From: Deltaproteobacteria bacterium
GTDB lineage: Bacteria; Myxococcota; Myxococcia; Myxococcales; Myxococcaceae
Assembly: GCA_016875515.1 (NCBI GenBank)
Contig: VGRA01000248.1
Location: forward strand, 1-5,102
Reading direction: 5' to 3'
DNA: 5,102 nucleotides
Part shown: piece by piece, positions 1 to 5,102 of the stretch
Layout: every line of letters begins with the position of its first letter
Numbering within the stretch: the stretch's first letter is position 1
Position numbers and translations under genes: made by a program
The notes under the pieces: generated by a model
What the model was told of the DNA's origin: nothing
Database searches by the model: none
The model's input: only the letters and a program-made list of their open reading frames with translations

Positions 1-103
1 GAACCCGGACGGGCGGCTGCGGCGGCACGCGGCCCGACAGGGCTGGACGTGCGTGGACTGGGGAACGCCGGTGAGCGCGCTCGTTCCGCTCGTGGCCTCC
101 TGA
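1..103 (+). CDS. 3' end of a probable HAD-IB family hydrolase (partial)
   Basis: Only the last 33 codons are in the window, read from base 2 to a TGA at 101-103. The peptide begins NPDGRLRRHAARQGW and ends VPLVAS. HAD-IB (phosphoserine phosphatase-like) hydrolases often close with a strand of the type 'xxNPDxxLRxxAxxxGW', where the Asn-Pro-Asp follows the last catalytic-core loop, and this fragment matches that pattern well. The family removes phosphate from small substrates through an N-terminal DxDxT aspartate, which lies outside the window, so catalytic competence cannot be judged. The gene runs in the same direction as the heparinase-type gene that starts 71 bases later, but no functional link is evident. 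The assignment rests on a short motif only. Confidence 0.55.
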   Translation, partial: NPDGRLRRHAARQGWTCVDWGTPVSALVPLVAS

Positions 104-171
104 GTTCCTCCGAAGCGGAAGGGGATTTCCACGGCGTCCAGCGGTGAGGCCGCGGCCCGGGGGTTGCTCCT

Positions 172-189
172 TGCATGCGCTGCATGCGC
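172..189 (+). repeat. Perfect tandem 9-base repeat containing both candidate start codons
   Basis: TGCATGCGC occurs twice back to back (172-180 and 181-189). Each copy contains an ATG in the reading frame of the heparinase-type gene, at 175 and 184, so the encoded start is Met-Arg-Cys-Met-Arg. Each copy also holds the 6-base palindrome GCATGC. The unit length is a multiple of three, so gain or loss of a copy keeps the frame. It is most simply a small slippage duplication. Confidence 0.75.
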
Positions 190-698
190 GCCGCCCCGGA
201 CACGGACTGGCAACACTGGGAGCTGCCAGCCCTGGCTGCCCGGCGTCTTCACCGCCGCGTGGCGGGGTGGGCCTGGAGGCCGCGCCTGCGCGCACCCGGC
301 GCGGTGCTCGCACCCGTCCCGGCGGGCGACTTCTGCCACGCGGGCATGCGCGTGGAGGTGGTTCGGCGCCTGGCCGGGCTGCCCGGCGCGGTGGAGGAGG
401 TGGAGGCCCGGGCGGCGGCGGCAGCCGAGGGGCGTTTCCGCGTCTTCGGGCAGGAGGTGGCGCTGCGCTCGCCGCTGGACCGGCGGAGGGATCCGCTGTC
501 CGGCGACACGCGGCCGGACGCGCCGGCAAGGCAGGTGGCCGCGGTGGGCGAGGGGAGGGATCCCCGCTACGTGTGGGCGCTGGGGCGGCTGGACGGGCTG
601 GTGGCGCTGGGGCAGGGGGCGTGGCTCGCAGAACCTGGGCTCCGGTCGCGCCGGGTGCGTGCGCTGGAGGCGCTGCAGCAGGACTTCCTCGCCCACAA

Positions 699-705
699 CC
701 CCCCG
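699..705 (+). other. First frameshift site in the heparinase-type gene (C CCC CCG)
   Basis: Before this point the family-like sequence is in frame 1, reading AHNPPG. After it, it is in frame 3, reading GHGVQWTCPMEV. A run of six C followed by three G (699-707) sits exactly at the join, and one extra base there would give a continuous NPPGHGVQW, a typical family motif. Read in the upstream frame, the run is also an X XXX XXZ heptamer of the kind that permits -1 ribosomal slippage. A simple deletion or sequencing error is more likely. Confidence 0.75.
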
Positions 706-1462
706 GGCACGGCGTGCAGTGGACCTGCCCCATGGAGGTGGCGCTGAGGGCGCAGAACCTGGCCGTGGCCCATGCGCTCGTCTCGCCGTGGCGAAGCCCG
801 GCCTCTGCGCACGCGTCCTTCATGGCCCTGTCGGCATACGTGGACCACGTGGCAGCGCACCTGGAGGACAGCGGGCGCGTCCCCAACAACCACCTGCTCG
901 GGGCACAGGCGGCCACGGCCACGGTGGGGCTGCTGTGGCCGGGAGCCTTCCCGGGCCCGGCGCGCCGAGCCTGCGCAGCGCTCGACGTCCAGCTGGAGCA
1001 GCAGGTACACGCAGACGGTTGGTCCTTCGAGGGCAGCACCGCCTACCACAGTCTCGCGCTGGAGCTGCTGCTGGTGTCCTGGACGCTGCGGTTGCAGCTG
1101 GGGCACGACGGCCACCTCCCGCGGCGGATCCACCGGATGTTTCGGGTGGTGAGGGACCTGATGGACGGTGCGGGCCGGATCCCCCAGGCGGGGGACACGG
1201 ATTCCGGCCGGTCGCTGGTGCTGCGCGCCCGCGGTGCCACGGAGGCGGCCTACCTGCTCCCAGTGGGGGCGGCGCCGTGCGGGGACGCGGGCCTGAAGTG
1301 GCCGGGGGACTGTCCGAGCGAGGAGCTCACCTGGCTGCTCGGCGAGGCGGGCCGGGTGCACTTCGAGCGGCTGGCCCCGCGCGGCGTTGCCCGGTGCCGC
1401 AGGGCAGACGGGGCGGGGCTGCACGTGCTGCGCGCCGGCGAGGCGGTCCTGCTGCTCAGCGC

Positions 1463-1469
1463 GGGGGGC
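1463..1469 (+). other. Second frameshift site in the heparinase-type gene (G GGG GGC)
   Basis: Upstream, frame 3 reads AVLLLSAGG. Downstream, frame 2 reads GGHVQRGVGGHNHND. The join lies in a run of six G at 1463-1468, and one added G restores LLLSAGGHVQRGVGG. As at the first site, the upstream-frame reading is a possible -1 slippery heptamer, but a one-base loss in the G run is the simplest account. Without correction the ORF continues out of frame to a stop at 1746-1748 and never encodes the HNHND motif. Confidence 0.75.
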
Positions 1470-1853
1470 ACGTGCAGCGCGGCGTGGGCGGCCACAACCA
1501 CAACGACAAGCTGGGCGTGTCGCTCCACGTGGGGGGCGAGGTGCTCGTGGCAGACCCGGGGAGCGGCAGCTACACGCGGTGCCGCGCCGTGCGGGACGAC
1601 TTCCGCTCGGTCCGCGCCCACGCGGTGCCGGTGGTGGACGGACGCGAGCAGGCGCCGCTCGCGCGTGCCTTTGCGCTGGGGAGCTCCCCGCCGTGCCACC
1701 TGGAGTTGCTGGCGCGCGCGCCGGGGTGCGCCGTGGTGCTGGTGCTGACGGACCACGGCTGCGTGGACAACGGCGAGGTGGTGGCGCACGCGCCGTTGGT
1801 GGTGGACGCCCGCAACGCGACCGCCCGGGTGACCGTGGGGCGGGAGAAGATCG

Positions 1854-2693
1854 TCAAGGCGTGAGGAGCCACTCGGGGGTGGTCCCCGGGGGACGCGCCT
1901 CGCCCCGGAACCGCCGCCCGAGCAGCCATTGCCGGAACCGGGCAATGAAGGCCGCCTCGTCCATGCCCATCACCTCGGGGAAAGCCCGGGAGAAGGAGAC
2001 GTCCTCGCCCATGCGGACCAGCACGGCGCGGACCTTGTCCTCGCCGTGGGTGCGCACCAGGTAGGTGAAGGCGTGGTGGGCCGCCGCGTAGACGAGCCCG
2101 TCCTGCGTCCGGTACAGCGCGTCCGTGGCGCCCAGCGGGTCTGCCTCCGGCAGGCGCTCGAGCGAGGCGGCGAGGGACTCGAGCGTCATCCAGCGGCCCG
2201 CCTGGCGCGCGGTCCACGAAGCCATCCCCTCCCTGAACCACAAGGGAATGCCCTTGCGCGCCCACGTGGAGGAGGTCCCGGAGGCCTGGTACATGACGCA
2301 ATGGGTGAGCTCGTGGAGCATGAGCTCCGCCACGTCCTCGTCCCGCGCGCCGAATACGCCCCAGGTGACGGGGGACTGGATGAAGATCTCCCCGTAACGC
2401 GCCCACGCCCGGAGCCAGGCGTAACCGGGCCGGTTCACCGCCTGCTCGAGCGCGTCGTGCGTGGGCATGACGCGGACGTGCACCCTTTCGCGCAATCCAC
2501 CCCAGGCGGCGAGCCGGGGCCCGGCCTGCTCGATGGCGCGCCGGACCTGCTCCACTCCCACGTGGTCCCGGGGCTCTGCCTCCAGGAGGAAGCGGCCAGC
2601 GGGCAGGACGAGCGGCGCCTGCGGAACGAGTTGTACGCGGGCGGCGGTGCAGCCGGTGAGCAGCAGCAGCGCGGCGGCCAGGACGGCGCGCAT
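1854..2693 (-). CDS. Lipoprotein with gluzincin-type HELTH zinc metalloprotease domain
   Basis: The 279-residue product starts with a short signal sequence, MRAVLAAALLLLTGC, whose lipobox is LLTGC with Cys15. Thr16 follows, which would allow outer-membrane sorting in a Gram-negative cell. Zinc-binding HELTH is at 127-131 (His127, Glu128, His131) in the helix VAELMLHELTHCVMY. The third ligand is probably Glu155 in LWFREGMASW, the WxxEG layout of the peptidase MA-like and M1-like gluzincins. The family is expected to hydrolyse peptides, but the substrate is unknown. The start is an ATG at 2693-2691 whose A overlaps the stop of the upstream gene (TGATG), with GGAGG nine bases before it, suggesting translational coupling. 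It is last in a four-gene operon-like run, and its stop at 1856-1854 overlaps the convergent heparinase-type gene by 11 bases. The domain call is confident, the biological role open. Confidence 0.82.
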   Translation of the reverse strand: MRAVLAAALLLLTGCTAARVQLVPQAPLVLPAGRFLLEAEPRDHVGVEQVRRAIEQAGPRLAAWGGLRERVHVRVMPTHDALEQAVNRPGYAWLRAWARYGEIFIQSPVTWGVFGARDEDVAELMLHELTHCVMYQASGTSSTWARKGIPLWFREGMASWTARQAGRWMTLESLAASLERLPEADPLGATDALYRTQDGLVYAAAHHAFTYLVRTHGEDKVRAVLVRMGEDVSFSRAFPEVMGMDEAAFIARFRQWLLGRRFRGEARPPGTTPEWLLTP

Positions 2694-3631
2694 CAGGCCT
2701 CGCCTCCGGCCAGCTCCAGCACCCGGCGCCCCACGTCCGCGAGCGTGTGCAGCCCCTCCAGCGCGTTTGCGCTCCCGGGGCCGAAGTGGAGCACCGGCAC
2801 GGGGTGGCGCGTGTGGTTGCGGGTGGAGAGGTCCTCGACGTTGCCGTGGTCGCTGCAGACGACCACGTGGAGCCCCGGGGGCTTGCGGGCCACGACTTCC
2901 CGGACGAGACCGTCGAACGCGCTCAGCGCCGAGTCCGCGAGCGCGAAGTCCTGCGCGTGGCCGGCCTCGTCGGCCAGGTGGTGCTCGAACCAGGTGAGCT
3001 CGTGCGCTGCGGCAAGCCGGAGCAGCACGTCCGCCGCCTCGCCCGCCGAGCGCGAGGGGACGTCCACGCCCCGCCCGCGCGCCGCGGCGCCGTCCACGTC
3101 GTGGGTGAGCCCCTCGCCCGCGCGCGCATCGTCGAAGGTGCGGAGCAGGACCTGCCCCGCGCCCATGGCGAGCGTGACGGCGGAGGCCCGGGCGCGCCGC
3201 CGCCATGCGGGGGAGAGGGCAATGTCCGGCTGGCGGGAGGGGCGGCGGGGCAGGCCGAGCGCGTCCAGGAAGGCGGCAGGGTAGGCGTTGGCCAAGGTGG
3301 CGCGGCGGCCGGCAGCCACCAGGCGCCGGACGATGGAGCGCTCGGCGAGCAGCGTCCGCAGGGGCGCGTCCGGGAAGCCGAGCACGTGCCGGCCGACGAG
3401 CTGCGGCGCCGGGTCCCCCGTGAGGAGCGCCGCCTGATTGCTGGCGGACTGGGGACGCCCGGGGACGTCGAAGGTGGGGTCCACGTGGACCGCGGTGCCG
3501 CCCGCCGGCAGCGGCGCGGCGCTCCCGTCCTCGAAGCGTGAGAGCAGGTACTCGCTGCGCGCGAGCGGGTTGACCGCGGCATCCCGCCGCCCCACGCCCA
3601 CCCCGTCCGTGAAGAGCACAACGACCGCCAT
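2693..3631 (-). CDS. Alkaline phosphatase/phosphoglycerate mutase-superfamily metalloenzyme
   Basis: The 312-residue product has the dispersed metal-site motifs of the alkaline phosphatase superfamily, close to the Metalloenzyme group that includes cofactor-independent phosphoglycerate mutase and phosphopentomutase. In order these are: FTDGVGVG at the N-terminus with Asp9; GRPQSASNQAALLTG at 58-72, where the nucleophile Ser/Thr is expected; DEAGH at 221-225 (Asp221, His225); CSDHGNVED at 259-267 (Asp261, His262); and NHTRHPVPV at 272-280 (His273 or His276). These would hold two divalent cations and act on a phosphate or phosphosugar ester. The substrate cannot be told from sequence. No signal peptide is seen, so it is probably cytoplasmic. 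The ATG start lies 10 bases after the upstream stop, with a weak AGG nine bases before it. The stop overlaps the next start as TGATG. Superfamily assignment is strong; mutase, phosphatase or other activity is undecided. Confidence 0.8.
   Translation of the reverse strand: MAVVVLFTDGVGVGRRDAAVNPLARSEYLLSRFEDGSAAPLPAGGTAVHVDPTFDVPGRPQSASNQAALLTGDPAPQLVGRHVLGFPDAPLRTLLAERSIVRRLVAAGRRATLANAYPAAFLDALGLPRRPSRQPDIALSPAWRRRARASAVTLAMGAGQVLLRTFDDARAGEGLTHDVDGAAARGRGVDVPSRSAGEAADVLLRLAAAHELTWFEHHLADEAGHAQDFALADSALSAFDGLVREVVARKPPGLHVVVCSDHGNVEDLSTRNHTRHPVPVLHFGPGSANALEGLHTLADVGRRVLELAGGEA
2703..2707 (-). promoter_or_regulatory. Ribosome binding site GGAGG for the lipoprotein protease gene
   Basis: On the minus strand GGAGG lies nine bases upstream of the ATG at 2693, inside the last codons of the preceding gene. 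It supports that start over continuing the open frame further upstream and fits coupled translation across the TGATG overlap. Confidence 0.65.
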
Positions 3632-3641
3632 GCCGGGCAGC

Positions 3642-4757
3642 CTATTTCACGGGACGGTGGCGTGCCCATTGCGACCGGAAGTCGATCACCCGCCGCACGT
3701 GGGCGAGCAGGACGAGCAGGTCGTCCTCCACGATGGTCCGGGGGAAGCGGTCCTCGCCCAACTGCGCCGCGTGCGAGGCCTCGTTGCCCAGCGTCCGCAG
3801 GGTGTGGAGGTAGCTCAGGATCCAGCGGGCCACGCGGTGGGGCGCGTTCTGCAGCCGCTCCAGGTTGGCGTAGGTGTTCTGCGACACCGGGAGGCCGTGG
3901 TCCGCGCACAGCTCCCCGCTCACCACCTCGGCGAGCTTCCTCCCGGGTTGGGCGATCTCCTGGACGCTGCGCCGCTGGACGGGATCCAGCCGCTGCCCGA
4001 GCTCCAGCAGGATCTCCCGCATGGGCGCGCCCGCCGGCTCCGCCTCCGCGCGGGCGAGCACGAGCGCGCGGACGTCCTGCATCAGGGCAGTCACCTGCTC
4101 GCCACTCCCGGGGAGGACCCAGCCCTGCTGCCGCTGCATGGCCTCTCTCCAGCTCGCCGTCTGCTCGGCAAACCCGGGGCTGCCGTCATCGAAGAGCACG
4201 AGTTCCACGTGGTCGCAGCCGGAGGGGCCGGCGAACCAGCGCGCGAGCCGCTGCGTCACGGCAGCGAGGCGGCGATCCACGGGAAAGCCACGCGTCCCAC
4301 CGAGGTCCGTGAAGGCGACGTGGGCGAAGCGCCGTGCCTGCAGCGCTGCGAGCCCCCCGAGCGTGGCGATGACCGCGTCCAGCGCCGAGCCATAGGCCGC
4401 CTCCGGGTCACCCAGGTGCGAGGCCCCCGGGAGGCGGACAACGACCGGCGTCCGTTTCCCATCGTCCAACGGGCCTGCCCAGGTGCCAGCGTAGCGGGCC
4501 CACGCCTCGAACCGGTTTGGCCCGAGGGAGAAGGCGCCATCCTTTGAGAACCCGGTGAACCGACGGAGGCCCTCGAGCGTGGACCATCCGAAGCGCTCGG
4601 CCAGGGCCTCGACGGCGGCGCCGCCTGGCAGCGGGGCATGCGCCGACGCGGAGACGACGATCACCTCCGCATGGCTGCGGCTGATGTCGCCACCGACGAT
4701 GGCGAACGTGGCATCTCCGCGCGGCGTCTCGACCTGGCACTCGGTGATGGGAACCAT
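3642..4757 (-). CDS. Divergent macro-domain-like protein with DUF4145-like C-terminal domain
   Basis: I see two parts (371 residues; numbers below count from a GTG two codons upstream). Residues about 18-193 look like a divergent macro domain (ADP-ribose-binding fold): a GGDIS turn (24-28), AEVIVVSASAHAPLPGG (32-48) where macro proteins have DAIVNAAN then a Gly-rich loop, and FTDLGGTRGFPVDRRL (151-166) before VELVLFD, as in the macro loop-helix-strand ending. Residues about 260-362 are helical, with RTLGNEASH (323-331), resembling the GNxxxH core of DUF4145 domains common near restriction and defence genes. No signal peptide or membrane segment is seen. ATG 4757 is preferred because GGGAG lies five bases upstream, whereas that site overlaps the GTG at 4763. 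It begins 15 bases after anmK, so co-expression is likely. Function is unknown; binding of a nucleotide or NAD-derived ligand is inference. The fold assignment comes from patterns only. Confidence 0.6.
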   Translation of the reverse strand: MVPITECQVETPRGDATFAIVGGDISRSHAEVIVVSASAHAPLPGGAAVEALAERFGWSTLEGLRRFTGFSKDGAFSLGPNRFEAWARYAGTWAGPLDDGKRTPVVVRLPGASHLGDPEAAYGSALDAVIATLGGLAALQARRFAHVAFTDLGGTRGFPVDRRLAAVTQRLARWFAGPSGCDHVELVLFDDGSPGFAEQTASWREAMQRQQGWVLPGSGEQVTALMQDVRALVLARAEAEPAGAPMREILLELGQRLDPVQRRSVQEIAQPGRKLAEVVSGELCADHGLPVSQNTYANLERLQNAPHRVARWILSYLHTLRTLGNEASHAAQLGEDRFPRTIVEDDLLVLLAHVRRVIDFRSQWARHRPVK

Positions 4758-4762
4758 GGGCA

Positions 4763-4767
4763 CTCCC
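4763..4767 (-). promoter_or_regulatory. Ribosome binding site GGGAG deciding the start of the macro/DUF4145-like gene
   Basis: GGGAG on the minus strand is five bases upstream of the ATG at 4757. The in-frame GTG at 4763-4761 shares its first base with this site and so could not use it. The ATG is therefore the better start, shortening the protein by two residues. Confidence 0.6.
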
Positions 4768-4772
4768 GCGGG

Positions 4773-5102
4773 CTAACCGAGGCAGATCCGCCCAAGCACC
4801 ACCGGGCGGCTGGCCCCGGTGGCAGACGGCACGTTCTGGGGCGTGCCCATCACGCACTCGTGGCCGAGCAGCGCGAAGCAGGCCGCCTCCTTGGCTGCCT
4901 CCGGCATCCCCAGCTCGGTCAAGGGCCGCACCGGCACGGGCGCGAGCGCCGCGCGGAGCCCGTCCATCAGCACCGGGTTGCGCGAGCCGCCGCCGCTCAC
5001 CCAAACGGACTCGAGCGGGCGGCGCGGCAGCACCCACCTGCGGTACGCGCCGGCGATGCTCTCCACCGTGAACGCCGCCGCGGTAGCCAGGAGATCCAGT
5101 GG
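4773..5102 (-). CDS. anmK: Anhydro-N-acetylmuramic acid kinase, C-terminal part (runs off the window)
   Basis: The 109 visible residues end at a TAG at 4775-4773. AnmK phosphorylates and hydrolyses 1,6-anhydro-N-acetylmuramic acid with ATP to give MurNAc-6-phosphate, a cytoplasmic step in murein recycling. Family signatures appear in order: DLLATAAAFT (fragment residues 3-12), VSGGGSRNPVLM (35-46), the nucleotide-site glycine-rich loop of this ASKHA-fold kinase, then GMPEAAKEAACFALL (65-79) and GTPQNVPSATGA (86-97), and finally VVLGRICLG. These match the C-terminus of AnmK closely, so it appears intact at this end. The N-terminal ATP motif lies beyond base 5102. It is the first visible gene of the minus-strand run and is followed after 15 bases by the macro/DUF4145-like gene. 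No terminator is visible between them. Confidence 0.93.
   Translation of the reverse strand, partial: PLDLLATAAAFTVESIAGAYRRWVLPRRPLESVWVSGGGSRNPVLMDGLRAALAPVPVRPLTELGMPEAAKEAACFALLGHECVMGTPQNVPSATGASRPVVLGRICLG

Larger units (their letters stand above)
175..1864 (+). pseudogene. Heparinase II/III-family polysaccharide lyase-like gene, broken by two single-base frameshifts
   Basis: Family members cleave uronate-containing polysaccharides by beta-elimination, using an N-terminal alpha/alpha toroid and a C-terminal beta-sandwich. The motifs occur in order but in three frames. Frame 1 (175 to about 705) carries RYVWALGRLDGL near 565 and ends in NPPG. Frame 3 (about 705-1466) carries CPMEVALRAQN (726-758), NNHLLG (885-902), DGWSFEGSTAYH (1014-1049, candidate Tyr/His pair) and GDTDSGR near 1190-1210. 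Frame 2 (about 1466-1864) carries GGHNHNDKLGV (1487-1519), the hallmark His motif, then VADPGSGSYT. Each shift equals loss of one base in a homopolymer; repair gives 563 residues. Unrepaired, frame 1 stops at 747 and frame 3 at 1748. ATG 175 or ATG 184 could be the start; the ribosome site is weak. About 123 residues follow the HNHND motif, which looks short for the beta-sandwich. It could be an intact gene with assembly errors. Family confidence is high, pseudogene status moderate. Confidence 0.8.

Noticed and set aside
104..174. Possible promoter for the heparinase-type gene in the 71-base gap
   Set aside because: I could not find a convincing -35/-10 pair or a known operator in this GC-rich stretch.
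567..1424. Minus-strand open frame of 285 codons opposite the heparinase-type gene
   Set aside because: Its composition is Arg/Pro/His-rich with no domain signature. The plus strand carries the recognisable motifs, so this is a shadow.
1882..1894. Near-perfect palindrome GTCCCCGGGGGAC near the convergent gene ends
   Set aside because: It has no loop of usable size and no T-run on either strand, and it lies within coding sequence. It is not a credible terminator.
2694..3206. Upstream extension of the lipoprotein protease frame into the metalloenzyme gene
   Set aside because: The extension is Arg/Ala/Gly-rich shadow sequence. The lipobox signal peptide and the GGAGG site fix the start at 2693.
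1929..3284. Long plus-strand open frame of 451 codons opposite the lipoprotein and metalloenzyme genes
   Set aside because: Its product has no recognisable motif and lies antisense to two genes with clear motifs. Long open antisense frames are expected at this GC content.
3438..4547. Plus-strand open frame of 369 codons opposite the macro/DUF4145-like gene
   Set aside because: It is low-information and antisense. The minus-strand frame has the ribosome site, operon spacing and domain-like patterns.
4758..4763. GTG at 4763 as start of the macro/DUF4145-like gene
   Set aside because: The only good ribosome site overlaps this codon, whereas the ATG at 4757 has proper spacing.

Overview
The window is very GC-rich, roughly 70% or more by eye, and is packed with genes that read on both strands with almost no intergenic DNA. 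Codon third positions are strongly G/C. The gene types fit a large-genome, high-GC proteobacterium-like organism, and a myxobacterium (Myxococcota) is the best guess: a heparinase II/III-family enzyme, a lipoprotein metalloprotease, an alkaline-phosphatase-superfamily metalloenzyme and AnmK. This taxonomic call is inference; nothing in the window proves it.

Left part (1-1864, plus strand). The last 33 codons of an upstream gene, probably a HAD-IB family hydrolase, end at 103. After a 71-base gap comes a heparinase II/III-family polysaccharide lyase-like gene (175-1864). All expected motifs are present, but they lie in three successive reading frames. Two single-base losses, at a C-run near 699-705 and a G-run at 1463-1468, break the frame. 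Restoring one base at each site gives a 563-residue protein. The gene is therefore either a recent pseudogene or the victim of homopolymer sequencing errors. Less likely, it is expressed by frameshifting.

Right part (1854-5102, minus strand). Four tightly packed genes form an apparent operon. In transcription order they are: the 3' end of anmK (anhydro-N-acetylmuramic acid kinase, cell-wall recycling); an unusual protein with a divergent macro-domain-like N-terminus and a DUF4145-like C-terminus; an alkaline-phosphatase-superfamily metalloenzyme related to phosphoglycerate mutase-type enzymes; and a short lipoprotein with a gluzincin HELTH zinc-protease motif. Spacings are 15 bases, 10 bases and a 1-base TGATG overlap, with visible ribosome binding sites, so co-transcription and translational coupling are likely. 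The last operon gene converges on the heparinase gene and overlaps its 3' end by 11 bases.

AnmK turns recycled anhydro-MurNAc into MurNAc-6-phosphate. Whether the three downstream proteins also serve envelope or amino-sugar metabolism is only a guess from position. The macro/DUF4145-like protein is the most novel item: both domain types are frequent in conflict and signalling proteins, yet here it sits inside a metabolic operon. No RNA genes, CRISPR arrays, insertion sequences or convincing intrinsic terminators were seen.
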